A stretch of DNA of 64,000 bases from JAKACA01 sp050008715 (GCA_050008715.1 JBEKMC010000003.1:17211-81210); one strand, 5' to 3'; shown: positions 1-8,913, numbered from the stretch's first letter. The notes: generated from the letters alone by a model not told the origin. Program-made: numbers and translations.

Positions 1-2
1 TC

Positions 3-215
3 GGCGGCATGATGCCGCGGCCTGAAGGCATGCCGGCCGAAGCCCCTGACGGCTGGACGGTGTATTTCGGATCGACCGACGTCGACGAGGAGACGAAAAA
101 GGCCACCGAGCTCGGTGCCACCGTGCTCCTCGAGCCGACCGACATCCCGGGAACCGGCCGCTTCGCACTGCTCATGGATCCCCAAGGAGCCGCCTTCGCC
201 CTGTTCAAGGGGTAG
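3..215 (+). CDS. VOC-fold (glyoxalase/bleomycin-resistance) protein, 3' end only
   Basis: The reading frame is open from the left edge of the window, so only about the last 70 codons are present and the true start lies outside. The visible part has the pattern of the C-terminal half of a vicinal-oxygen-chelate domain: a V-Y-F strand, a helix of the type DVDEETKKATELGA, a strand LLEPTDIPGTGRFALL, and the ending DPQGAAFALFKG. In this family the D-P-x-G-x-x-F ending is typical. Members include glyoxalases, dioxygenases and antibiotic-binding proteins, and nothing here allows a choice among them. It is followed after 29 bp by the BTAD regulator on the same strand. Confidence 0.75.
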   Translation, partial: GGMMPRPEGMPAEAPDGWTVYFGSTDVDEETKKATELGATVLLEPTDIPGTGRFALLMDPQGAAFALFKG

Positions 216-244
216 GACCGCCGACACCGAGCCAGGGCTCCGAC

Positions 245-3220
245 ATGGCTGATGTGAGCACGCTCTTGTTCGGTCTCCTCGGCCCCGTAACCGTGACGGA
301 CGAGGCGGGCGAGATCGCCGTGAACGGTGCTGTACGCCGGCGCCTCCTCGTCCGCCTGCTGGTTGCCGCGAATCGGAGCGTCCCAGTCGACCGTCTCCAG
401 GACGACCTTTGGGAGGGGCACCCACCGCCGAGCGCCGCATCGACCCTGAAGAGTCACGTGTCGCTGTTGCGGAGGTCTCTTGGCCCGGAGCGGCTCTGCC
501 ATCGGGACGGGTCGTACATCTTGAGCGTCGCGCCCCACGAGCTCGACGTGTCATTGTTCGAGCAAGAGGCTTCCACGGGGCGGGCGCTCTTGCGTCAGGG
601 CGACCCGCGAGGCGCTGCCCAGTCGCTTGGGCGAGGGCTCGCCCGGTGGCGAGGCCGCGCCCTTGCTGATGTGTCAGAGACGAGCTGGGGCCGGCCAGAG
701 GCCGTGCGCCTCGAGGAGCTACGCGCCGACGTCCTCGAGAGCTGGTTCGAAGCGAGAATCGCCCTCGGCGACGCGTCCGCCGTCATCTCCGACGCCGAAG
801 CCGCCGTCGCCGAGCATCCATTGCGGGAGGCGCTCTGGGCGAGGCTGATGACCGCCCTCTACCTGAGCGGTCGTCAGGCCGACTCGCTGCGCGCCTACCA
901 ACGGCTCCGAGAGATGCTCGCCGAAGAGCTCGGGATCACGCCGAGCCCCGACCTCGTGGCACTGGAAGGCGCCGTACTCCGACAGGAACTGTCCCTCGGC
1001 CAACGCAAAGCCTGGCAACCGCCTGGCGAAGCACCGTCGTGGGAGCGGCAGAGCAATCTCCCCGAAGACCTGACGAGCTTCGTTCCACGTCCGGTCGAGC
1101 TCGCGAACGTGACAGCGCTGCTCCAATCGCCGGGCCTTCTCACGCTGGCGGGCGCCGGCGGAATCGGCAAGACCCGCCTGGCATTGGAGACGGCCCGCGC
1201 CGTCGAGCCGAGGTTCGACGGCATCTGGCTCTGCGAGCTGGCGCCGCTCAACGAGGCGGCCGATGTCGAACGGGAGTTGGCGTCGGTCATCGGGTGCACG
1301 GATCAAGTCGGCACCAGCCTGTTGAGCACGATCACGCAACGACTGAGTGACGGCGTACAGCTGGTGGTCCTCGACAATTGCGAGCACCTCATCGATGCAG
1401 CCGCCGGGCTGGCAGCCCACCTGCTGCGAAGCGTTCCGCTCATCCGCGTGATGGCGACGAGCAGATCGCCGCTCGGCGTTGCAGGCGAAGTCATCCATCG
1501 CGTGCCGTCGATGTCGCTTCCACCGGACGGGGCGGCTCTCGACGATCTCATGGGCTACGAATCGGTTCGCCTTTTCGTCATCCGTGCGAAAGAGCAGCAG
1601 CCGGCGTTCGCGTTCGGGTCGGACAACTGCGGCACGATCGCGTCCGTGTGCGTCCGCCTCGACGGCATCCCGCTGGCCCTCGAGCTGGCGGCGGCCCGGA
1701 TGCGCACCCTGTCGGTGTCGGATATCGGACACCACCTGGACGATCGCTTTCGGCTGCTCACGAGCGGCGCTCGAACGGCTCCCGCCCGGCAACAAACGCT
1801 GCGATCGCTGATCGACTGGTCATACGAGCTCCTCGACACGCTGGAGCGGACGGCGCTCGCACGTCTCGCCGTCTTTCCGTCGGATTTCGGCCTGGCCGCA
1901 GCTGAGTGCGTGGTGACGTGCTCAGCCGTCGAGAAAGCGGCGGTCGTCGACCTCGTGTCGTCGCTCGTCGACAAGAGCCTGCTTCAGGCGGACACGAGTG
2001 GCGAGACGGGGCGGTACCGAATGCTCGAGACCGTCCGAGAGTACGCCCTCGAAAAGCTGGACGACCCGGAGGAGCAGAGCGCCCGAGTGGCCCATGCCCT
2101 TCATTTCCTTGATCTGGTCGAGCTCGCTGGTCCTCACTTGTCCGGATCCGATCAACTCCGCTGGCGCGCGAGCCTCGAACGCGACGAGGACAACCTCCGC
2201 GCCGCCTTCGCGACGTTGAACGCCGAACCGGGCCGGTCCGAAGAAGCGCTTCGCTTTGGCGCTGCCGTGAGCAAATTCTGGAACAGCCGGGGCTACTACG
2301 GCGACGAGGTGGATCTCCTCACCGCAGCCCTCGAACGACCCGACGCGTCGAGGTCGACGGAAGCTCGTGGCGCTGCCTTGGCTGCCGCCGGGTACCTGAT
2401 GTTCCGTCGTGGTGAGACCGCCCGCGCACAGCAGTACCTCGACGAAGCTGCCCTCATCGCGTCGACCACCGAGTCGGCTTCATTGAAGGCCGACGCACTG
2501 CGGACGATGGCATGGGTGGCCGACCGCCGCGGCGATCGTGACGTGGCGGCGACCCTGGCAGAGGATGCCTTCGAGTCCGCCGCGGCGAGCGGAGAGAGCC
2601 ATCTCATCGCCCGGGCATACGACGTCCGGGCGGCGACGCGGCAGAACGGCGACCCGGCGGGAGCGCGGTCGGACTACGCCGAAGCCGTGCGGTACTGCCG
2701 TGCGTCCGGAGACGGCCTGGGCCAGGCAAGCGCCCTCAACAACCTCGGGGTGCTCGAGCTGGAACAAGGCGACCCTCAGGCAGCTCGGAGCCACTTCAAG
2801 CAAGCGCTCACGATCGCCGAAGGCGTGCGCGACGTCGCCCTCATGCCTTTCCTCGAGTACGGCCTCGGCCTGGCAGCCTCGCTCGACGACGATCACTTGG
2901 CGGCCGAACAGGCCTTTCGCGGCGCGTTGCAGGCGGCGCGACGGACAGGCCAGCGGTCGCTGGTCGCATACTCGCTGCTGGGACTCGCCATCGTCGGAGC
3001 GAGCATGGACCGCGACCTTCAGGCGGCCGCTCTCTTTGGCGCCGCGTCGGCGTTGTTCGAGGACCTCGGCGAGGAACCAGAACGGATCGAGGCGGACCTC
3101 GGTCGCCAAGTCTTGAGCCGGCTTCGAGCTTCCCTCGGCGGCTCTCTCGACGGCGCGCTCAGCGACGGTCGACGGCTCAGCGCGACCGAGGCTGCAGACC
3201 TGGCAGCAGGGGGCTTGTAG
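245..3220 (+). CDS. BTAD-domain transcriptional regulator with NTPase and TPR regions (AfsR/SARP-like)
   Basis: A 991-residue cytoplasmic multidomain regulator. Residues about 8-100 form an OmpR-type winged helix (LKSHVSLLRRSLGP region) and 105-250 a bacterial transcriptional activation domain, ending in the typical ELGITPSPDLVALE. A P-loop GAGGIGKTR lies near residue 301 and a Walker B-like LVVLDNCEHL near 375. The C-terminal third (about 690-970) is helical and alanine-rich with TPR-like repeats. This layout is that of large AfsR-like regulators, in which nucleotide binding and TPR contacts control DNA binding. The target genes are unknown. The nearest candidate site is the set of 11-bp-spaced direct repeats at 4801-4835. 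The ATG at 245 is consistent with the start of the winged helix. Confidence 0.85.
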   Translation: MADVSTLLFGLLGPVTVTDEAGEIAVNGAVRRRLLVRLLVAANRSVPVDRLQDDLWEGHPPPSAASTLKSHVSLLRRSLGPERLCHRDGSYILSVAPHELDVSLFEQEASTGRALLRQGDPRGAAQSLGRGLARWRGRALADVSETSWGRPEAVRLEELRADVLESWFEARIALGDASAVISDAEAAVAEHPLREALWARLMTALYLSGRQADSLRAYQRLREMLAEELGITPSPDLVALEGAVLRQELSLGQRKAWQPPGEAPSWERQSNLPEDLTSFVPRPVELANVTALLQSPGLLTLAGAGGIGKTRLALETARAVEPRFDGIWLCELAPLNEAADVERELASVIGCTDQVGTSLLSTITQRLSDGVQLVVLDNCEHLIDAAAGLAAHLLRSVPLIRVMATSRSPLGVAGEVIHRVPSMSLPPDGAALDDLMGYESVRLFVIRAKEQQPAFAFGSDNCGTIASVCVRLDGIPLALELAAARMRTLSVSDIGHHLDDRFRLLTSGARTAPARQQTLRSLIDWSYELLDTLERTALARLAVFPSDFGLAAAECVVTCSAVEKAAVVDLVSSLVDKSLLQADTSGETGRYRMLETVREYALEKLDDPEEQSARVAHALHFLDLVELAGPHLSGSDQLRWRASLERDEDNLRAAFATLNAEPGRSEEALRFGAAVSKFWNSRGYYGDEVDLLTAALERPDASRSTEARGAALAAAGYLMFRRGETARAQQYLDEAALIASTTESASLKADALRTMAWVADRRGDRDVAATLAEDAFESAAASGESHLIARAYDVRAATRQNGDPAGARSDYAEAVRYCRASGDGLGQASALNNLGVLELEQGDPQAARSHFKQALTIAEGVRDVALMPFLEYGLGLAASLDDDHLAAEQAFRGALQAARRTGQRSLVAYSLLGLAIVGASMDRDLQAAALFGAASALFEDLGEEPERIEADLGRQVLSRLRASLGGSLDGALSDGRRLSATEAADLAAGGL

Positions 3221-3276
3221 GAACGCGCCGAAGGTGCTCCAATGCGACGAGGGATCTTCGACAGAAGGGGCGGGAG

Positions 3277-4071
3277 ATGCGACTCGGATGGCACAGGTGG
3301 ACGAGACTGACGCTGGCGGCAGTGGGAGCAATTGGGACCGCTTCGCTGGCCACGACGGCGGCCGCTGCCGGAATCGGCGTCGCCGGCGCGTCGCCCGAGG
3401 CCGGGCTGTCGATCGATGCGGCGAAGGGTGCGCTCTCGGTTAGGTTCGTCGCCGTGTCCGTGGGTTTCTCCGGCCCGGTCGTCTCCTACCGATGGAACTT
3501 CGGCGATGGTGCCTCCGCCACTACCTCGACGGAGGTCGTCACGCACCGGTATCGCTCCGCCGGACGCTTCGCGGCGGCCGTCACCGAGACGGACAAGCAG
3601 GGGCAACACGCCGTCGCCCGAGGAACTGTCGCCCTCTTCAGGTGCAAGGCCGGCGAGGCGACCTGCAGGGTCGCACTCCCTGATACCGCCAATGTGGCGC
3701 TGCTGGCAGCAAGCGGCCGGCAGGGCCCAGCCGGGCCGGCGTCGGCGACCTTGTTCGCCGGGCCTTTCCGCATCACCGCCTGCGCCCCTGGCGTCATCCG
3801 AGCGGTAGCCGTGACTGACGCCGGCTTCTCCGGCGACCTGACGGTCACGATGAGGTACGCGAGCGCGCAGCCGAAGACGGCATCGATGACCTGTTTCTCC
3901 TCGGCAGTGGCGTTCGTCGACGCCGCCGGCCACCTCGTCCACAGTGGGGATCTGCCCCGGTGCAGAGCCGCCGCGAAAGCTCCGTGTGTGAAGTCCGTGG
4001 CCATCGATGCCTCCACCGTGAGCAAAGTGCTGCTGATTCCGCCCGGCGACCCGAAAGTCGGTGCGCCCTGA
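3277..4071 (+). CDS. Secreted PKD-domain protein
   Basis: A 264-residue protein. The N-terminus has basic residues (MRLGWHRW) followed by an alanine-rich hydrophobic stretch to about residue 31, which reads as a Sec signal peptide. Residues about 60-115 contain a PKD-like motif: YRWNFGDG, then a conserved H-x-Y (THRYRSAG), then a return strand. PKD domains are extracellular beta-sandwiches in surface or secreted proteins. The rest contains four to six cysteines, probably in disulfides, and no catalytic motif that I can identify. A purine-rich ribosome site (GGGGCGGGAG) sits directly before the ATG. Its 3' end faces the secreted-protein gene on the other strand across a shared terminator hairpin. 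Function unknown. Confidence 0.7.
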   Translation: MRLGWHRWTRLTLAAVGAIGTASLATTAAAAGIGVAGASPEAGLSIDAAKGALSVRFVAVSVGFSGPVVSYRWNFGDGASATTSTEVVTHRYRSAGRFAAAVTETDKQGQHAVARGTVALFRCKAGEATCRVALPDTANVALLAASGRQGPAGPASATLFAGPFRITACAPGVIRAVAVTDAGFSGDLTVTMRYASAQPKTASMTCFSSAVAFVDAAGHLVHSGDLPRCRAAAKAPCVKSVAIDASTVSKVLLIPPGDPKVGAP

Positions 4072-4099
4072 CGAGACCGTCTCGCCGGCGACGGGGGCG

Positions 4100-4138
4100 C
4101 GCCAATGCCCCTGCGCCAAATGGGCAGGGGCATTGGCG
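4100..4138. terminator. Bidirectional terminator hairpin
   Basis: A perfect 15-bp inverted repeat (4100-4114 with 4124-4138) separated by a 9-nt loop. It lies between two convergent genes, 29 bp after the PKD gene stop and 14 bp before the stop of the gene on the minus strand. There is no long T-run on either side, as is common for terminators in GC-rich actinobacteria. Confidence 0.85.
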
Positions 4139-4151
4139 GATCCGCCGCCCG

Positions 4152-4748
4152 TCAGCAAACCAGGTTGTTGTCCGCCACCGAGTAGTCCGGGAGTCCCATG
4201 CTCGAACCAAACTCACCGTTCGCAGCAAAGCCGGGGGTGATCTGGAACTCGACGTTGGCCAGCAAACTGCCGCCGTCCGCCTTCCCGTTCGTGCGGGTCG
4301 CAGCGTTGATCCAGCCGCGGGCCGTGACGTGGGCGGTCGATGAGGCCGGAAAGCCCTGCGTGATGAGCGTCAGCAGCCCGGCGTAGGTGACGCTGCTCGG
4401 GCCGCCGGCAGCCGGCTGACCGACAAGCTGGGCAACACCGCGAAGCACGCCTCGATCGGTCTTCAGGTTGATCGTCCACACGACGTCCTTGACGGTGAGC
4501 GATCCGGACAGGTTGTAGTCGGTGGACCCTGGCATCCCGTCGGTCTCGCCGCCCTTCCAGCTTCCCCGATAGGTGATGTAGGGGATGCCGTCCTCGCCTG
4601 CGCAACGGGCGGGCACGAACTTGGTGGCCGCCAGTTGAATGGTCGCTTTGGCACTGTTGATCTCCGGTCCGCCTGAAGCCGAGGCGATTGCCGCAGCACC
4701 GCCGATAACGAACGCACTTGTCACAACCGCAACGATGAGACGCTTCAT
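4152..4748 (-). CDS. Secreted protein of unknown function
   Basis: A 198-residue protein with a clear signal peptide: MKRLIVAVVTSAFVIGGAAA, followed by an AxA-type cleavage region (IASASG) near residue 25. The mature part is rich in Gly, Thr and Ser with alternating hydrophobic residues, suggesting beta structure, and has cysteines near the beginning (ARCAGEDG) and at the very C-terminus (NNLVC) that could pair. I recognise no family or catalytic motif. The start is well supported by a strong ribosome site, AAGGAGG, 5 nt before the ATG on the minus strand. About 50 bp further upstream lie the phased direct repeats at 4801-4835, which probably form part of its promoter. Confidence 0.7.
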   Translation of the reverse strand: MKRLIVAVVTSAFVIGGAAAIASASGGPEINSAKATIQLAATKFVPARCAGEDGIPYITYRGSWKGGETDGMPGSTDYNLSGSLTVKDVVWTINLKTDRGVLRGVAQLVGQPAAGGPSSVTYAGLLTLITQGFPASSTAHVTARGWINAATRTNGKADGGSLLANVEFQITPGFAANGEFGSSMGLPDYSVADNNLVC

Positions 4749-4800
4749 CTTCGATCCTCCTTGTGATCTGCCGGGCTGGCAAGGACAAGGATCGACCCAA

Positions 4801-4835
4801 GCGGTTGAACCGCGGTTGAAGGGCGGTTGAGCGGT
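4801..4835 (-). promoter_or_regulatory. Phased 8-bp direct repeats resembling a SARP/BTAD operator
   Basis: The 8-mer GCGGTTGA occurs exactly three times, at 4801-4808, 4812-4819 and 4823-4830, that is with 11-bp periodicity, and is followed by a partial copy (GCGGT). Read on the minus strand this is TCAACCGC-N3 three times, pointing toward the secreted-protein gene at 4152-4748. SARP-type activators bind heptamer direct repeats one helical turn apart upstream of or overlapping the -35 region, so the arrangement fits, and a BTAD regulator lies 1.6 kb away. The first copy also forms a 13-bp palindrome with its spacer, so a conventional dimeric repressor site is an alternative. Confidence 0.5.
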
Positions 4836-4844
4836 GCGCCCGTG

Positions 4845-5648
4845 TCAGGCGCGGTCGGCCCCGAGCCCGCCGACCCGTTGGACGTCAGCTCCGGTGACGG
4901 CCAGGTAGGAGACCATCCCGACGATCATCAGGCCGAACACGAGGGTCACGAGTCCGTCGCCCCAACCGAGCCCACTGACAGCCTTCGGTTTGCCCAGACC
5001 GTCGGCGATCGAGGCCCCGAGCGGGCGGGTGACCACGTAGGCGAACCAGAAGGAGAGCACGGCATTCCAACGAAGAAAGCGGAAGCCGACGACGGGAACG
5101 AGGATGATCCCGGCGAACAGGAGCGCCGACGGGAAGTAACCGAAGTGCAGCGTGGATGCCGTGAAGTCGCCCAGGGCGGTGCCCATGGCGAACGTGGCAA
5201 CGACAGTCGCCCAGTAGAAGGCCTCGCGCCGAGGTGTGTCGATGCTGTGGATGGACAGCGTCTTCTCCGTCCGTTGCCAAGCGACGAAGACGGCGATCAG
5301 TACGACCGCGTAGAGGACGCTCGACACCGTGTACGGCACGCCGAACCCGACGTGGAGAACGTCGGCCGCCATGGTCCCGAAGATGCCGACCATCACGACA
5401 GCGAACCAGTAGGTCCACGCCATGTAGCGGCCCATCCTGAACTGCAGCACCAACGCACAGCCGAAGCCGGCGAAGCCCAGCAGGACCGCCAGCACCGGTG
5501 CGATGGCGTGCACGAGGAAGTCGGACGTGGCTTCCCCCATCGCGGTCGAAAGGCCCTTGATGAACCAGAAGGCGGCGGTGATCTCGGGGACCCGCAAAGG
5601 TCCCGGCGAGGTCAGCCAGGAACGAGCTGGGCGCGCCGCGGAGCTCAC
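4845..5648 (-). CDS. COG4705-type multispanning membrane protein
   Basis: A 267-residue protein with about seven hydrophobic segments. It carries two related loops, STAMGEATSDF near residue 35 and FAMGTALGDF near residue 155, which suggests an internal duplication of a three-helix unit. The combination of FWFIKGLSTAMGEATSDFLV-like and LGDF motifs is typical of the uncharacterised COG4705 membrane-anchored protein family. Substrate and role are unknown. The gene is on the minus strand between the formamidase-like gene upstream and the secreted-protein gene downstream. The 96-bp gap to the latter contains its own repeats and ribosome site, so the two are probably not one simple operon. Confidence 0.7.
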   Translation of the reverse strand: MSSAARPARSWLTSPGPLRVPEITAAFWFIKGLSTAMGEATSDFLVHAIAPVLAVLLGFAGFGCALVLQFRMGRYMAWTYWFAVVMVGIFGTMAADVLHVGFGVPYTVSSVLYAVVLIAVFVAWQRTEKTLSIHSIDTPRREAFYWATVVATFAMGTALGDFTASTLHFGYFPSALLFAGIILVPVVGFRFLRWNAVLSFWFAYVVTRPLGASIADGLGKPKAVSGLGWGDGLVTLVFGLMIVGMVSYLAVTGADVQRVGGLGADRA

Positions 5649-5693
5649 CGGGCCACAATACGAGTTGGTGCAGGCCGGATGGGACGCGGTCGC

Positions 5694-7181
5694 TCAGACT
5701 GAGAGTCGATCAATGAGGTTGCGCGTGATCCGCACAATCGTCGGGTCCCGATGAGCCAGGCCCCACGCCCACTCGGTCGTCCCTGCCGTGAACACGGTGC
5801 CCCCGGGTTGATGGATACCCATTACTGCGTGGCCGTGCTCGAAACGTGCGACGTCCTCCGGTTCCTCTCGCCCGAGCACCCGCCAGGCGATGAACTCGCA
5901 TTCGGAGCGGGCACCGTCGGGAACACCCCGAGGCGAGTTGTCCCTGCCGAAGGGACGCGCCGGGGCCAACCCGAGCATCTCGAAGTCCGGCGGGGTGCCG
6001 TCACTACCGGTGGGGTACGGCAGCCCGTCGCGCATCGTGAAGTCGCAGCCGTCGCATTCGTAACCGACCGTGACCGAGGAGGCTCCGATCACGTCGCCGT
6101 AGACGACCTCGGTGCCCTCGAACACCCAGTGCTCCGGTCGATAGACGGTGTAGCCACCGGCGCCGACCGCCACGGCCTTGCCGATGCGGTGGTAACCCCC
6201 GCGCGAGAAGCTCACGCCGGTCATCTCGTTCTCAGGCCGGGCGATCAGGTGGTCGGACCACATCGACGTCAGCAGATGCTGACGATCGGTGTCATAGACA
6301 GGGTCCTTCTTGAATTGATCCTTGTAGCCGATCATGGTGGCACCGTCATCCTCGAGGCGCACCTGCCAAAAGCTGGTGTTCCCGGACAGGAACACGGCAT
6401 TGCCGCCGGCCTTGACGAACGACTCCACGGCGTCGCGCATCTCCCAGGACCAGTACTCGTCGTGCCCGACGGAGAGATACAACCGCCGACCGTCGAGCAG
6501 TCCCGGCACCGTGTGAAGGTCGGCGTTGATGGCGTAGTCGAGCTCGTAGCCTTGCTCCTCGGCCCACTGCACGAAAGGAAGCTCGGCGTTCGGCCAGCCA
6601 GCGGAACCGGCCCAGTCGGAGAAGCGGTGCTCGCGCAGGTAGGACCGATATGCCCGCATCGCGTGGTCCGGCGCCTCGACCACGGCGACGCGGCTGCCCG
6701 GACCATCCGGCTTCCTGAGGTAGCCAGGTGCCATCGGCCGGGCAAACGAGACCCGGGTCCCGCGGGCGTAGAGGTTGCGGCCGCCGAAGTCGTTGTAGGC
6801 GTTCCAGGTGTTCGTCGTGAGCACGAGCAGTGGGCGAGCCGGATCGATCTCCGCTGAGCGCACGACGAAGAAACCCACCGCCTCGTGACGAAACCCAGCC
6901 CGGGTGCGCAAGCTCACCTCGTAGTAGCCGCTGCGCCAGGAAGACGGTATCTCGACCGACGCTCCGTCGGGCCACGGACAACCGGCGGCGGCAGCCGTCT
7001 CGGGGAGCTCGTGGGGCTCGACGGCGACCTCACCGGACCAGACGAGCTCACGATGCAGCCCGACTCGGTGAATCTGGACTTCGCCGGCAGCGACAGGGCC
7101 GGCCGCTCGTAAGGCAACTGACTCACCGACGGTGACCGATTGCGGCCACGCGTAGATCCAGGGCTCGGTGAGCGTCGTCAT
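5694..7181 (-). CDS. N,N-dimethylformamidase beta-subunit-like protein
   Basis: A 495-residue protein. An N-terminal beta-rich segment (about 1-110) is followed by a flavodoxin-like or glutamine-amidotransferase-like core. This core has a strand LLVLTTNTWNAYNDFGG, a central YLSVGHDEYWSWEMRDAVE segment (about 250-270), AVFLSGNTSFWQVR, and a C-terminal GTTEWAWGL. These are hallmarks of the large-subunit C-terminal domain of bacterial N,N-dimethylformamidases, a family also found in genomes with no known formamide degradation. I cannot assign the substrate. The start at 7181 was chosen because its ATG overlaps the stop of the DksA-like gene by 4 bp (ATGA) and conserved sequence begins there; a longer in-frame extension to 7298 looks non-native. 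Confidence 0.75.
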   Translation of the reverse strand: MTTLTEPWIYAWPQSVTVGESVALRAAGPVAAGEVQIHRVGLHRELVWSGEVAVEPHELPETAAAAGCPWPDGASVEIPSSWRSGYYEVSLRTRAGFRHEAVGFFVVRSAEIDPARPLLVLTTNTWNAYNDFGGRNLYARGTRVSFARPMAPGYLRKPDGPGSRVAVVEAPDHAMRAYRSYLREHRFSDWAGSAGWPNAELPFVQWAEEQGYELDYAINADLHTVPGLLDGRRLYLSVGHDEYWSWEMRDAVESFVKAGGNAVFLSGNTSFWQVRLEDDGATMIGYKDQFKKDPVYDTDRQHLLTSMWSDHLIARPENEMTGVSFSRGGYHRIGKAVAVGAGGYTVYRPEHWVFEGTEVVYGDVIGASSVTVGYECDGCDFTMRDGLPYPTGSDGTPPDFEMLGLAPARPFGRDNSPRGVPDGARSECEFIAWRVLGREEPEDVARFEHGHAVMGIHQPGGTVFTAGTTEWAWGLAHRDPTIVRITRNLIDRLSV

Positions 7182-7546
7182 TGCGGGGAGCGTACTGGCG
7201 CTCGGCGACCGCTCGCCTGGGCGCATCGTAGGCACAGGCGAGCTGCGGGCAGCGCCTCCAGCCGTGCCTCCGAGATGGCGCCTCCGCAGCGTTCGCACGT
7301 CCCGAACACGCCGTGGGCGACGCGCTCGAGGGCGTCGGAGAGCTCGGCGACACGCCGGCGCGCTTGGTCGAGCAGGGCGCTCACGCGGGCGCGCTCGTAG
7401 CCGACCGTCGAGCCCTCGGCGTCGTGCTCGTCATCGGGGCTCTCCGCCGTCGACTCCGCGATCGCTGCCATGTCGCGGTCGAGATCCGCCACGAGGGCGA
7501 GCGCAGTGTCCCGATCCTCGGCCAAATGGCCGGCGGCGTCATCCAT
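7178..7546 (-). CDS. TraR/DksA-type C4 zinc-finger protein
   Basis: A 122-residue protein with a long acidic helical N-terminal half (residues 1-80, with the pattern RVSALLDQARRRVAELSDALERV). A C4 zinc finger follows, CERCGGAI near residue 85 and CLRC near residue 108. This is the plan of TraR/DksA-like proteins, which in proteobacteria bind RNA polymerase through the secondary channel. In actinobacteria many small members have no proven role. The gene is the first of a two-gene unit: its stop overlaps the start of the dimethylformamidase-like gene, implying translational coupling. It is divergent from the acyl-CoA dehydrogenase gene across 44 bp. Confidence 0.8.
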   Translation of the reverse strand: MDDAAGHLAEDRDTALALVADLDRDMAAIAESTAESPDDEHDAEGSTVGYERARVSALLDQARRRVAELSDALERVAHGVFGTCERCGGAISEARLEALPAARLCLRCAQASGRRAPVRSPQ

Positions 7547-7590
7547 CGATGTACGGTGCCACAGACCCGAGCAAGCGAAAGGAGCACCCC

Positions 7591-8841
7591 ATGGCGATGA
7601 ACGTGAAGCCGATCCCGACGATGTCCGAGCGGGTCAACGAGATCCGAGCCCTCACGGCGGAGATCGTCAACAAGGAGATCCTCCCCAACGAGAACCTGCT
7701 GTGGGCCTCCCGCACGAACCCCAGTCTGACAGGGGCCGACCGCGCCACCGCGAGGGAGCTGCGCGAAGGCATCAAGGCCAAGGTTCGCCAAGCCGGCCTC
7801 TGGGCGCCGCACCTCCCCGTGGAGTACGGAGGCGCAGGCCTCGACTTCCTCGAGCTCGCCTACATGAACGAGGTGCTGGCGTACGCCGTCGGGGCGGCGT
7901 CCCTCTTCGGCGTTGTCGCCCCGAACTCCGGCAACCAGAGCCTTCTCGTGAAATACGGGACCGAGGAGCAGAAGCGCCAGTGGCTGATCCCGCTGATCGA
8001 GGGCAAGCTCGAGTCCGGTTTCTCGATGACCGAACCGGACGCCGCCGGCTCGGATCCGCGCTCGCTCCGGACGACCGCTCGCCGCGACGGCGACGAGTGG
8101 GTGATCAACGGGCTCAAGTGGTTCACGTCCAACGGCAAGCGAGCCGACTTCTTCATCGTCATGTGCCGGACCGAAGATCCCGAGGGGCCGCCCGACACGA
8201 ACGGCCGCATGACCCAGATCATCGTTCCCCGCAACACGCCGGGAGTGAACGTCCTCCGCAACATCAACGTCTGGGGCGTCGAGAGCGACCACTGCGAGAT
8301 CGCCTATGAGGACGTCCGAGTGCCGGTGGAGAACCAGCTCGGCAGCCGCGGCAGCGGCCACCAGGCGGCCCAGGACCGGCTCGGCGCCGGACGCGTGTAC
8401 CACTGCATGAACTCGATCGGCGGCATGTGGCGGGCCTTCGACCTCATGGTGGAGCGCGCCCGGACGCGCCAGGTCCACGGCGGCCTCTTGCAGACGAAGC
8501 AATTCATCCAAGGCTTCATCGCCGACTCCTACATCGACATTCAATCGGCCCGGCTCATGACAATTCACTGTGCCGAGAGGATGGCCAACGACCTGGACGC
8601 CCGAACGGACATCTCGGCGATCAAGGTGTTCGTCCCCGCGGCCTACTCGCGAGTCGTCGACCGGGCGATCCAGGTCTGGGGAGCAGCAGGGGTATCGGGT
8701 GACCTCCCCCTCTACGGCATGTACCAGGGCGCTCGGACCTTGCGGCTGGCGGACGGACCGGACGAGGTCCACCGCATCCTCATCGCGAAGAACGTCCTCG
8801 CCCAGTTCAGCCATGGGATCGGGTGGGATTTCGGCAACTGA
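7591..8841 (+). CDS. Acyl-CoA dehydrogenase (ACAD10/11-like)
   Basis: A 416-residue flavoenzyme of fatty-acid or related acyl-CoA oxidation, expected to form a C2=C3 double bond and pass electrons to ETF. It shows the family signature FSMTEPDAAGSDP, the FAD/substrate segment VINGLKWFTSNGKRADFFIV, and a C-terminal ADGPDEVHR. In the ACAD10/11-like branch that position follows the flavin-binding helix and replaces the Y-x-G-T motif of short-chain enzymes. The acyl chain preference is unknown. The ATG at 7591 is preceded by GAAAGGAG at a good distance. A much longer frame reading back into the divergent gene is not credible. No electron-transfer or beta-oxidation partner is adjacent. Confidence 0.9.
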   Translation: MAMNVKPIPTMSERVNEIRALTAEIVNKEILPNENLLWASRTNPSLTGADRATARELREGIKAKVRQAGLWAPHLPVEYGGAGLDFLELAYMNEVLAYAVGAASLFGVVAPNSGNQSLLVKYGTEEQKRQWLIPLIEGKLESGFSMTEPDAAGSDPRSLRTTARRDGDEWVINGLKWFTSNGKRADFFIVMCRTEDPEGPPDTNGRMTQIIVPRNTPGVNVLRNINVWGVESDHCEIAYEDVRVPVENQLGSRGSGHQAAQDRLGAGRVYHCMNSIGGMWRAFDLMVERARTRQVHGGLLQTKQFIQGFIADSYIDIQSARLMTIHCAERMANDLDARTDISAIKVFVPAAYSRVVDRAIQVWGAAGVSGDLPLYGMYQGARTLRLADGPDEVHRILIAKNVLAQFSHGIGWDFGN

Positions 8842-8883
8842 GCGGACGGCATTGCCGGAGCTGGACAGCTGGCGAAAAATCGC

Positions 8884-8912
8884 TTGTCGTACGTCCCTTC
8901 CCGTCCTACAAT
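8884..8912 (+). promoter_or_regulatory. Sigma-70-type promoter of the mannoside operon
   Basis: TTGTCG (8884-8889) and TACAAT (8907-8912) are separated by exactly 17 bp in an otherwise GC-rich 162-bp gap. The expected transcription start is near 8919, inside the palindrome at 8914-8934, so a protein bound there would block initiation. The 5' leader before the ROK gene would be about 85 nt. Confidence 0.75.
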
Positions 8913-8913
8913 A

